6,007 bases of DNA from contig JAKSDN010001354.1 of assembly GCA_022360075.1 (NCBI GenBank), forward strand, positions 1 through 6,007. Direction: 5' to 3'. A model generated the notes under the pieces. The model made no database searches. It was not told the origin of the DNA and saw only the letters and a list, made by a program, of their open reading frames with translations. Source of the stretch: Kiloniellales bacterium. Its GTDB lineage: Bacteria > Pseudomonadota > Alphaproteobacteria > Kiloniellales > JAKSDN01. This document shows, piece by piece, positions 1 to 5,817 of the stretch. Both the position numbers and the translations under genes were made by a program. Position 1 is the stretch's first letter. Each line of letters starts with the position of its first letter.

Positions 1-1446
1 AACAGCTTCAATCCCTTGCCAACCAGGCTCGAGGACTTCGTCGTGCACCGCGCGCCCGAGGTCATCGATGCGATGCGTGGTACGGCATCGATTCTCGGCG
101 GTATCATCGCCGAACTCGAAGCGGCCGAGATCGAACTGATCCCGTCTGTTGCGGCCTGCGCGCGTCCGGGCGGTCCCGTCGAACATCGAGCCTACGAGCT
201 GATGGCTGGTCAGATCCTGGACGCCGCATCGACGTCGGCACCGGACCTCGTGGTTCTGGAACTTCACGGCGCCATGACGACGAACCAAACCAGCGATGCG
301 GAAGGAGATCTCCTGAAACGCTTGCGGCAGATTGTCGGCTCCGACGTGACGATTGCCGCCGGATTGGATTTGCACGCGCTGGTCACGGAGAGGATGCTGG
401 AAAGTGCCGATATCCTGACAGCCTGCAAGCACAATCCCCATTCCGACTACCTTGAGACTGGCCAGACCGCGGCCCGGCTGGCGCTCGACAAGGCACGCGG
501 GCTCTCGTCGCCCAGGACGGCGGTGAGCCGCGTCCCCATGCTCCTGGCCGGCAGCATGGGGACCGGCGCTGGGCCGCTCAAATCCGCGCACGATCTGGCG
601 CGCGCGGCGCTTGCCGAACAGCCGTCCCTCCTCGACGTGTCGGTCTGCAACGTGATTCCCCTGATTGACGGCCCTGAGATGGGTCAGGTGGTGATGGCGA
701 TCACGGAGGGCGAGGCAAAGGTCGGGCTCGACGTCGTCAAGACTATCGCCAAGCTGCTGTGGCGACGGCGGAGCGAGTTCCGGGACGACTTTCTGACAGT
801 GGACGCCGCTTTGGACCAGGTTGTCGCCCAGCCCGGCAAGCGCCCCTTCGTTGTGGCGGACTACGGCGACCGGGTGCTCTCGGGTGCGCCCGGCGACAGC
901 ACCGAGATACTCACCGCCTTGCTGAAATGCCGACATCCGATCCGGGCCGCCGTTCCGGTTACGGACCCGCCCTCCGTCCAAAGGGCCAAGCGGGCCGGCG
1001 AAGGGCAATGCGTCGATCTGTCTGTGGGCGGCCTCTACACGAAGACCACACCGCCGGTCACGCTGCGTGGCAGGGTTCGGTCCTTGAGCGACGGCCGCTT
1101 CGTCTTGCGGGGGCCGTTTCTTCGCGGTCAACAGTCGTCGATGGGCGACAGCGCCGTTGTCGAAGTCGGTCCGGTGACGCTCCTGCTCACCTCCCGCAGT
1201 GCCATGAGCCAGGACCCCAACGCCTTCGAGAGCCAGGGGATCGCCATCGCGCAGCAGGACCTGGTGGTGACCAAGTCCGGCTATCACTTCGAGCTCTCCT
1301 TTGCGGGCCTGGCGACGCCCCTGAAGGTCGAGACGACGGGCCTGGGCCTCTATCGGCCCGGGCGCTTCGCAGTCAGCCGGCTGCCGCTCTATCCGGAAGT
1401 CGATCCAGGCGAGCTGGCCATCGAGGCCCACGAGGTGACGCGGTAG
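1..1446 (+). CDS. M81 family metallopeptidase (MlrC/microcystinase C-like), N-terminus cut by window edge
   Basis: The frame is open from base 1, and 481 residues are visible before the TAG. The first residues, NSFNP, match the end of the conserved N-terminal HETNSF motif of the family, so only about 10-16 residues are missing and the TTG at 16 is not the start. Numbering from the first visible codon, LELHGAM lies at 86-92, LDLHA at 122-126 and NPHSD at 145-149. Asp123, His125 and His147 fit the zinc ligands known for the family. The C-terminal MlrC_C domain runs from about 282: VVADYGD at 284-290, GAPGDST at 295-301, DP followed by AGEG at 322-335, KSGYHF at 425-430 and a final Pro-rich LPLYPEVD. 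Founding members cleave linearised microcystin, but most relatives sit in transporter or catabolic loci with unknown substrates. Here a small amide or peptide-like substrate is inference. It converges on the SDR gene with a 6-bp gap and lies on the opposite strand to the transporter genes. Confidence 0.92.
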   Translation, partial: NSFNPLPTRLEDFVVHRAPEVIDAMRGTASILGGIIAELEAAEIELIPSVAACARPGGPVEHRAYELMAGQILDAASTSAPDLVVLELHGAMTTNQTSDAEGDLLKRLRQIVGSDVTIAAGLDLHALVTERMLESADILTACKHNPHSDYLETGQTAARLALDKARGLSSPRTAVSRVPMLLAGSMGTGAGPLKSAHDLARAALAEQPSLLDVSVCNVIPLIDGPEMGQVVMAITEGEAKVGLDVVKTIAKLLWRRRSEFRDDFLTVDAALDQVVAQPGKRPFVVADYGDRVLSGAPGDSTEILTALLKCRHPIRAAVPVTDPPSVQRAKRAGEGQCVDLSVGGLYTKTTPPVTLRGRVRSLSDGRFVLRGPFLRGQQSSMGDSAVVEVGPVTLLLTSRSAMSQDPNAFESQGIAIAQQDLVVTKSGYHFELSFAGLATPLKVETTGLGLYRPGRFAVSRLPLYPEVDPGELAIEAHEVTR

Positions 1447-1452
1447 CGACCG

Positions 1453-2214
1453 TCAACTCGCCACGTATTCCCCGCCGGTCACGTCAACCGTGGCGCCGTT
1501 GATGAAGGCCGCCTCCTCCGAGCACAGGAAGGCGACGATGCCCGCGAGGTCGTCCGGCTCGCCGATTCGGCCCGCCGGAATCCGCTCGACCGCCGCGCGG
1601 TTCTGCGCCGACTGGGGATCGCCGGTCATCCCGGTGGCGATATTGCCCGGCGCCACTGTGTTGGCCGTGATGCCGAGCGCGCCGTACTCGGCGGCCAGCG
1701 CCCGGGTCAGACCGGCGAGCCCGGCCTTGGAGGCGACGTAGGCAGCGCCGGCAAAGCGCGGCAGGGCCCGGGCCGCGAGCGAGCCGACATTGACGATTCG
1801 GCCGTAGCGCGCCGCGCACATGGCCGGCAAGACGATCTGGCAACAGAGAAAAGCGCCGGTCAGGTTGACGCTCAGCACGTCCTGCCACTGGTCGAGCGCG
1901 GTGCGGTGGAGCGGCACGCGCTTGCCGTCCTCCTTGGGCGAAATCCCGGCGTTGTTGACTAAGGCGCCCGGCGCACCGAAGGCGTCGAAGAAGGCACGAA
2001 TCGCCTCGGGCGCGCGCAGGTCGACGGCCTGGGTCAGCATGCGTTCGGGCGGGTGCCCCGCCGCCAGGAGACTCGCGCGCGCGGCCGCGACCCGCTCGCT
2101 CCCGCTGCCGAGGAAACCCACGCGGAAGCCGTCTTGGAGCAAACGCTCGACAATGGCCAGGCCGATGCCGGCGGTGCCACCGGTGACGACCGCGGTGCGG
2201 CGAAAGTCAGTCAT
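1453..2214 (-). CDS. SDR family NAD(P)-dependent oxidoreductase
   Basis: A complete classical short-chain dehydrogenase/reductase of 253 aa, the usual length. The Rossmann cofactor motif TGGTAGIG is at 11-18, Asp65 of the adenine-contacting loop at AVDL, NNAG at 87-90, and the catalytic set Asn117, Ser145, Tyr159 and Lys163 (YVASK) is intact. The PG motif after beta-6 is at 189-190 and VTGG sits near the C-terminus. The end of beta-2 (FLGSGSER) lacks the acidic residue that marks NAD preference, so NADP is possible but not certain. It resembles the FabG-like 3-oxoacyl reductase/polyol dehydrogenase branch; the substrate cannot be assigned. The ATG at 2214 is chosen because the family N-terminus starts a few residues before the first beta strand; in-frame starts upstream (TTG at 2268, GTG nearer) add Trp/Arg-rich residues. 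The ATG has no good Shine-Dalgarno, and a short upstream ORF overlaps it. It lies downstream of tctC on the same strand, separated by 253 bp and candidate terminators. Confidence 0.9.
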   Translation of the reverse strand: MTDFRRTAVVTGGTAGIGLAIVERLLQDGFRVGFLGSGSERVAAARASLLAAGHPPERMLTQAVDLRAPEAIRAFFDAFGAPGALVNNAGISPKEDGKRVPLHRTALDQWQDVLSVNLTGAFLCCQIVLPAMCAARYGRIVNVGSLAARALPRFAGAAYVASKAGLAGLTRALAAEYGALGITANTVAPGNIATGMTGDPQSAQNRAAVERIPAGRIGEPDDLAGIVAFLCSEEAAFINGATVDVTGGEYVAS

Positions 2215-2296
2215 GCCCGACGGCCACACGCCCCAACGCCACGCGCCCCTGCGGCACCAACGAAACAAAGGGAGCCGAACGGGAAACCGCGCTCAC
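2207..2296 (-). CDS. Candidate 29-aa upstream ORF overlapping the SDR start
   Basis: A GTG at 2296-2294 is preceded by a perfect GGAGG (2308-2304) with a 7-nt spacer, the best Shine-Dalgarno between tctC and the SDR gene. The frame encodes 29 residues beginning MSAVSRSAPF and ending RVAVGHD. It stops with TGA at 2209-2207, inside the SDR gene: the SDR ATG lies 8 nt before the end of this ORF, in another frame. This arrangement suits translational coupling, in which ribosomes loaded at the strong site terminate on the weak SDR start. The peptide has no family resemblance that I recognise. It may have no function beyond being translated, or the Shine-Dalgarno match may be chance in GC-rich DNA. 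Confidence 0.35.
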   Translation of the reverse strand: MSAVSRSAPFVSLVPQGRVALGRVAVGHD

Positions 2297-2380
2297 GTCT
2301 TCACCTCCGATTCGACCCCGGCATCGTTGACGCGCTCTACCCCGGCATGCGGCCGCAAGCCTGCCATCGGGGCTGGTCGA

Positions 2381-2417
2381 TGAAAAGAAGTGCGGCAGCT
2401 CCTCTGCGGGAGCCGCC
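2381..2417 (-). terminator. Candidate intrinsic terminator downstream of tctC
   Basis: On the - strand GGC-g-GCTCC, a 6-nt loop (CGCAGA) and GGAGC-t-GCC pair as eight base pairs with one mismatch (2417-2394). After four bases comes a short T-rich run, TTCTTTT (2389-2383). It lies about 50-85 nt beyond the tctC stop, in the right orientation to end tctC transcription before the SDR gene. The T tract is interrupted, so termination may be partial. Confidence 0.4.
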
Positions 2418-2419
2418 GC

Positions 2420-2455
2420 CGGAAAGGCATGGCTGACAGGTCGAAGGCCTTTCCG
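2420..2455 (-). other. Perfect 9-bp stem-loop just after the tctC stop
   Basis: CGGAAAGGC at 2420-2428 is the exact reverse complement of GCCTTTCCG at 2447-2455, with an 18-nt loop. It begins 12 nt past the tctC stop codon. No T run follows on either strand, so it is not a standard intrinsic terminator. A 3'-end stabilising hairpin that protects the tctC message, or a part of the terminator region, fits better. The position and perfect pairing are seen; the role is inference. Confidence 0.4.
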
Positions 2456-2467
2456 AATTGCGCGTCG

Positions 2468-3436
2468 CTACTGCTTGAGGCCGACTTTCACCAGCTCGGT
2501 CGACATGGTCTCGAAGCCGTCGGTCAGGAGCTTTCGGTACTCACTGCTCGAGAAGTAGAAGGGCTCCATGCCAAGCCCGCGCATCGTCTCCTGGACATTG
2601 GGATCCTTCAGGGACTCGGAAAAGGCAGTCTCCAAAGCCGCGAGCCGGTCGGACGGCGTGCCGGCCGGCGCGGCCAGCCCCGCGTAGCTCTCCATGAAGG
2701 TGTCGATGCCCTGCTCCTTCAGAGTCGGGACGTCGGGCAGCTCGAACCAGCGCACCGAGCTGGTCGAGGCGAGAAGCCGCAAGGTCCCCGATTTCACCTG
2801 CGGCACGACGTTCGTCGGCCCCTCGAGATTGAAGTCGATGACCCCGCCCATGGTCGCCGTGACCGACTCCTTGCCGGACTTGTAGCTGACGGCCTTGAAC
2901 TTGACGCCGAGCATGTCCATCAGGCGCGCGATCAGCACGCGGGATAGCGAGTCGGTCGCCGCGTAGGTCAGTTCCTTTCCGGAGCGCGCCGCGGCGATCA
3001 GCTCTTCGAGCGACTGATAGGGGGATTCGTTCGAAACCGATATACCGGAGCGGTAGCGTGCGTGGCCGAGGATGAAATCAAAGCTATCGATCGAATAGGG
3101 CACCTCGCGGAGATGCGGGGAGACGGCCAAGGGCGAGAAGCTGGTGATCCCGATCGTGTAGCCGTCCGGCTTCGCGTTCGCCAGGTTCGCCGGTCCGACG
3201 GTGCCGCCGCCGCCGGTCTTGTTGACTACCCTTATCGGCACGCCGAGGCGTTCCTCGGCCGCCTTGGCGAGAACGCGCGACGAGAGATCCGTCCCGCCCC
3301 CGGCGCCGTAGTTGACGATCAGGGTAATCTCCTTCTCCGGAAACTCCGCCCATGCGGCCGACGCCGCGACGGTCAGCATCGCCACACCACTCAGTGCAGC
3401 CCGGAGCGCGTTCCTTAATCCTAGAAGCGATTTCAT
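2468..3436 (-). CDS. tctC: Tripartite tricarboxylate transporter substrate-binding protein (TctC/Bug family)
   Basis: The periplasmic solute-binding subunit captures a carboxylate-type ligand and delivers it to TctAB. The protein has 322 aa, the family norm. Residues 1-30 form a Sec signal peptide: basic start with Lys2, Arg8 and Arg12, hydrophobic core about 13-25, and an AWA|E cleavage site after residue 30. The mature start FPEKEITLIV and GAGGGTDLSSR (44-54) match the Bug signature, including the conserved Asp50 near the ligand site. Further family motifs are VVNKTGGGGTVG (70-81), KPDGYTIGI (89-97) and DVPTLKEQG (235-243). The ATG at 3436 has a strong GGGAGG Shine-Dalgarno (3447-3442) with a 5-nt spacer. 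It has its own predicted promoter and operator, separate from tctAB, which suits the need for excess binding protein. Bug paralogues bind citrate, amino acids, terephthalate, nicotinate and more, so the ligand stays open. Confidence 0.93.
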   Translation of the reverse strand: MKSLLGLRNALRAALSGVAMLTVAASAAWAEFPEKEITLIVNYGAGGGTDLSSRVLAKAAEERLGVPIRVVNKTGGGGTVGPANLANAKPDGYTIGITSFSPLAVSPHLREVPYSIDSFDFILGHARYRSGISVSNESPYQSLEELIAAARSGKELTYAATDSLSRVLIARLMDMLGVKFKAVSYKSGKESVTATMGGVIDFNLEGPTNVVPQVKSGTLRLLASTSSVRWFELPDVPTLKEQGIDTFMESYAGLAAPAGTPSDRLAALETAFSESLKDPNVQETMRGLGMEPFYFSSSEYRKLLTDGFETMSTELVKVGLKQ

Positions 3437-3460
3437 CGCATCCTCCCTGCGCTAGAGAAT

Positions 3461-3491
3461 ACTATATTATATATGATATTCTATCTGTCAA
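3461..3491 (-). promoter_or_regulatory. tctC promoter with embedded AT-rich operator
   Basis: On the - strand a consensus -35 box, TTGACA (3491-3486), is followed by an AT-rich stretch offering several -10 options: TAATAT (3469-3464, 16-nt spacer), TATAGT (3466-3461, 19-nt spacer) and TATAAT (3471-3466, 14-nt spacer). The near-palindrome ATTATATATGAT (+ strand, 3466-3477) overlaps these. It differs in one base from the perfect palindrome in front of tctA. A broader imperfect symmetry flanks it: AGAATA on one side and TATTCT on the other, at 3457-3483. The start codon lies about 25-30 nt downstream, leaving a short leader. Binding by the neighbouring GntR-type regulator is inferred. Confidence 0.6.
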
Positions 3492-3497
3492 GAAAGG

Positions 3498-3550
3498 CGA
3501 CGCGCCGCTGCCCGGACGGAATCGAAGTTGGGAATGCGGGCACCGCGTCG
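3498..3550 (-). terminator. Candidate terminator hairpin between tctB and tctC
   Basis: CGACGCG (3498-3504) pairs with CGCGTCG (3544-3550), and inside it TGCCCG (3509-3514) pairs with CGGGCA (3537-3542). This gives a two-part stem of 13 pairs with a small asymmetric internal loop and a 22-nt apical loop. Read on the - strand the stem is followed by CCTTTCTT, a short T-rich run, and then at once by the tctC -35 box. It starts 18 nt after the tctB stop. It would end or attenuate tctAB transcription just before tctC's own promoter. The weak T run and large loop limit confidence. Confidence 0.45.
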
Positions 3551-3568
3551 GGCCTCTGAAGCCACAGT

Positions 3569-4042
3569 CTAGAACCACCAGCGATCCAGGACGCTCGGCA
3601 GCCGAACGTCGAAGGCCAGGTTCATGATCGTGTAAACGGCGATCGGTACGGCGACGGCGAGGAACTTGGCCAACCAGCCTCTTTCCTTCAGCATCCAGGT
3701 GAACACCAGGATGTAGAAGGCGGCACCGGCCAGGTAGCCGACCGCATTCAGGATCACGAAGCCGGCCAGCACGGCCGTCAGCATGCCGAGCTGAAACCCG
3801 AGAGAAGGCCAAGAGATTGAGACGATCCGGTCGTCGCGCCGCGCGACCGCCTCCACCAAGTGCAGGACGGAGAGGCCGAGCCAGGCATAGGCGAGCGTAT
3901 CCGGGTAGATCCGGGCACTGATATCGTCCGACACGCTCTGTGGCACTTGACTGTCGAAGACCCACAGCAGTAGCGCCAGGGGAGCCAGCCCGATCAGGAG
4001 GGCGATGGCGATCTCCAAGCTGGACCGCTTCAGGTGCATCAT
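3569..4042 (-). CDS. tctB: Tripartite tricarboxylate transporter small membrane subunit TctB
   Basis: This 157-aa inner-membrane protein is the poorly conserved small subunit that pairs with TctA. Hydrophobic segments lie at about 10-28, 50-65, 86-104, 106-117 and 124-144, consistent with the usual four helices, the middle pair being hard to separate. The soluble stretch SARIYPDTL before the second helix and the C-terminal NLAFDVRLP (141-149) are typical TctB features. The chain ends RWWF. The start is ATGATG. The first ATG (4042) overlaps the tctA stop in an ATGA quartet, the normal sign of translational coupling; the second ATG would remove one residue and lose the overlap. GGAAGA lies a short distance upstream, inside tctA. 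Membership of the tctAB unit is clear, while tctC follows only after 132 bp. Confidence 0.9.
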   Translation of the reverse strand: MMHLKRSSLEIAIALLIGLAPLALLLWVFDSQVPQSVSDDISARIYPDTLAYAWLGLSVLHLVEAVARRDDRIVSISWPSLGFQLGMLTAVLAGFVILNAVGYLAGAAFYILVFTWMLKERGWLAKFLAVAVPIAVYTIMNLAFDVRLPSVLDRWWF

Positions 4043-5559
4043 CTGTCGTCTTCCGCCGGCTCTTTCCGGGTGCCAGCCCTGCGCTTCTTGCGCCGCTGCA
4101 TCGCGATCCAGATGACCGAGAGAACGGCGGCAACCCAGAAGGCATTGCCCAGGTTGCTGGAGACGAAGATGGCGTAGTCGCCGCTCGAGAGCTGCATCGA
4201 CCTGCGAAAGTTGTCCTCCAGCAGGGGGCCCAGGATGAAGCCGATCAAGAAGGTGGTCCGAGGGATGTCCGCCTTGACCATCAGATAGCCGACGATGCCG
4301 AAAAAGAAGGTGATGCCGACATCGAACAGGCTCTGCTGGAATGCGTATGTGCCGACGATGGCCAGCACGAAGACGACCGGAAACAGAAGCCCCGTGCGCA
4401 GCCCGGCCAGGCGGGTGAAGAAGCGGATGGCGAACAGACCGGCCACCAGGAGAACCGCATTGGCGGCGATCAGGCCGACGTAGAGCCCGTAGACCACGTC
4501 GGGCGCCTCCTGGAAGATCAGGGGTCCGGGCGTCAGGCCCTGAATCAGGAAGGCACCGATCAGCACTGCCGCTTCGATATCGCCGGGGATGCCGAGCCCG
4601 AGCAAGGGTATCAAGTTCGCCCCGCTGACGGCGTTGTTGCCGGACTCGGCGCCGGCGATGGCCTCGACCGAGCCGCGGCCGAACTTTTCGGGCTGACGCG
4701 CGAAGCGCCAGGCGTTGTCGTAGCCGAGGAATGCACCGAGGGTTGGCCCGAGCCCCGGGATGATCCCGATCACCGTGCCGATCACCGACCCGCCGATGAT
4801 GGGCCGGACCATGAGGCGTGCATCCTCGCGCGTGATCCGCCGGTCGTCCGGCCTCTTGGCCGGCGGGATGTGGGCCCTCGAGACCTCGCGCCGCTCCTCC
4901 ATCTGACGGATCAGCTCGGACACGGTCAGCAAGCCGATCATCAGCGCGATGAGCGAGATCCCGCCGTAGAGGTCGATCGACCCGAAGGCGAGCCTCGGGA
5001 TGCCGGTCGTCGGATCCAATCCCACCATGGCCAGGGTGAGCCCGGCGACCGCGGCCACCATGCCTTTGATCAGCGAGCGGCCTGCCGCCGATCCCACCAC
5101 GGTAAGGGCGAAGACCGTCATCGCGGTGTACTCGACCGGGCCGAACTCCAGCGCCACCTTGGCGAGCTGCGCCGCGCTGACGATCAGGACGATGTCGCTG
5201 AAGGTGTCGCCGGCGACCGAGGCGATCAGGGAGACCTTGAGCGCCTTCAGGCCCTTGCCTTGCTTGGCCAGCGCGTGGCCGTCTTCCACCGTCGCGGCGG
5301 CGGCGGAGGTCCCCGGCGCCTTGATCAAGATCGCCGAGATCGACCCGCCGTAGATGCCACCCTTGTAGGCGCCCATCATCATCAGCAGGGCCGGCACCGG
5401 ATCGAGCGTGAAGGTGAAGGGTATGATCAAGGCGATCGCCATCGTCGCCGAGAGGCCCGGTGTCGCGCCGAGCACTACGCCGCCGAAGACCCCGGCGATC
5501 AGAAACACCAGGTTCGCCGGCGCGAAAACCTCGGCAAAGGCGGCGAGCACGAGCTCCAT
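4039..5559 (-). CDS. tctA: Tripartite tricarboxylate transporter large membrane permease TctA
   Basis: The large transport subunit, 506 aa, normal for the family, imports the ligand delivered by TctC by ion-coupled secondary transport. The two internal repeats are visible. The first has GATPGLSATMAIALIIPFTF at 31-50, then YGGS (70-73), the PG turn at 82-83 and VEDGHALAKQGKG. The second has GIIPGLGPTLGAFLGY (265-280), ESGNNA (305-310) and LLGLGIPGD (319-327). The C-terminal LGPLLEDNFRRSM (443-455) is also characteristic. A charged loop (about 218-249) links the halves, and the tail after 488 is basic then acidic and cytoplasmic. The ATG at 5559 is chosen because it gives the family N-terminus; the frame extends to a TTG at 5613, but that adds 18 non-family residues. 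No good Shine-Dalgarno precedes this ATG. A short ORF ends one base before it, suggesting coupled translation. Confidence 0.95.
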   Translation of the reverse strand: MELVLAAFAEVFAPANLVFLIAGVFGGVVLGATPGLSATMAIALIIPFTFTLDPVPALLMMMGAYKGGIYGGSISAILIKAPGTSAAAATVEDGHALAKQGKGLKALKVSLIASVAGDTFSDIVLIVSAAQLAKVALEFGPVEYTAMTVFALTVVGSAAGRSLIKGMVAAVAGLTLAMVGLDPTTGIPRLAFGSIDLYGGISLIALMIGLLTVSELIRQMEERREVSRAHIPPAKRPDDRRITREDARLMVRPIIGGSVIGTVIGIIPGLGPTLGAFLGYDNAWRFARQPEKFGRGSVEAIAGAESGNNAVSGANLIPLLGLGIPGDIEAAVLIGAFLIQGLTPGPLIFQEAPDVVYGLYVGLIAANAVLLVAGLFAIRFFTRLAGLRTGLLFPVVFVLAIVGTYAFQQSLFDVGITFFFGIVGYLMVKADIPRTTFLIGFILGPLLEDNFRRSMQLSSGDYAIFVSSNLGNAFWVAAVLSVIWIAMQRRKKRRAGTRKEPAEDDR

Positions 5560-5560
5560 T

Positions 5561-5674
5561 TCAGCGGCCCCCGACCGGAACCGAAAGGAAGATCGAGGCA
5601 AGGCTCCGGCCAACCAGCCGGTCGACGCCGAAGCTTCCCAAGAATGCGGCCATCGCTCCCGCGAACGTCGCCAT
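5561..5674 (-). CDS. Candidate 37-aa small ORF abutting tctA
   Basis: The ATG at 5674 is preceded by GGGAGG (5685-5680) with a 5-nt spacer, the same Shine-Dalgarno and spacing as tctC. The frame encodes 37 residues, starting MATFAGAMAAFLGSFG, a hydrophobic stretch, then VDRLVGR and a second apolar patch SLASIFLSVPVGG. The stop TGA (5563-5561) is one base from the tctA ATG. I do not recognise the peptide. It could be a small membrane protein associated with the transporter or only a leader whose translation feeds ribosomes to tctA, whose own Shine-Dalgarno is weak. In-frame starts upstream (ATG at 5746, TTG at 5749) lie too close to the predicted transcription start and have no ribosome site. 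Confidence 0.5.
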   Translation of the reverse strand: MATFAGAMAAFLGSFGVDRLVGRSLASIFLSVPVGGR

Positions 5675-5758
5675 GCCTGCCTCCCAGAAGTCTGTTCTAA
5701 CGCTCGTCCGGGCGCTGTCGCCTCGCACCCGCCGGCTCTCGCACATCAAGTATTTTTA

Positions 5759-5789
5759 TATATCATATATGATTATTCAAGCTTCACAA
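5759..5789 (-). promoter_or_regulatory. tctAB promoter with perfect palindromic operator
   Basis: ATCATATATGAT at 5762-5773 is a perfect 12-bp palindrome in the gap between the regulator gene and the transporter genes. On the - strand a -35-like TTGTGA (5789-5784), a 16-nt spacer and a -10-like TATGAT (5767-5762) place the palindrome over the -10 box and the bases just upstream, a layout expected for repression. TATATCATATATGAT (5759-5773) matches the tctC site (3463-3477) at 14 of 15 positions. The predicted leader to the small ORF start is about 80 nt. Recognition by the adjacent FCD-type GntR protein is inference from position and symmetry. Confidence 0.6.
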
Positions 5790-5817
5790 TCGTTAGGTCC
5801 GATCTTGGCAGCGGCTT

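Noticed and set aside
16..18. TTG as the start of the M81 gene
   Set aside because: The frame is open to base 1, and the preceding residues NSFNP belong to the conserved HETNSF motif, so the gene continues beyond the edge.
1460..1494. GCCACG/CGTGGC inverted repeat near the convergent stops as a shared terminator
   Set aside because: It has only six pairs with a 23-nt loop and no T tract, and it lies inside the SDR coding region; chance is likely in GC-rich sequence.
759..1502. + strand open frame inside the M81 gene
   Set aside because: It is an alternative frame of a gene with intact family motifs; the Arg/Gly/Ala-rich translation is a GC artefact.
2215..2268. TTG at 2268 as an extended SDR start
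   Set aside because: It would add 18 Trp/Arg-rich residues ahead of the normal SDR N-terminus, without a ribosome site.
2053..2947. Several + strand frames across the SDR N-terminus, the gap and the tctC C-terminus
   Set aside because: They lie mostly antisense to recognised genes, have no recognisable domains and lack convincing starts.
5560..5613. TTG at 5613 as the tctA start
   Set aside because: It adds 18 residues that do not resemble TctA; the ATG at 5559 gives the standard N-terminus and length.
3940..5700. Long + strand open frame (586 codons) opposite tctA and tctB
   Set aside because: It is antisense to two clearly recognised transporter genes. Its translation is an Asp/Arg/Glu/His-rich low-complexity string typical of the complementary frame of high-GC membrane protein genes, with no domain.
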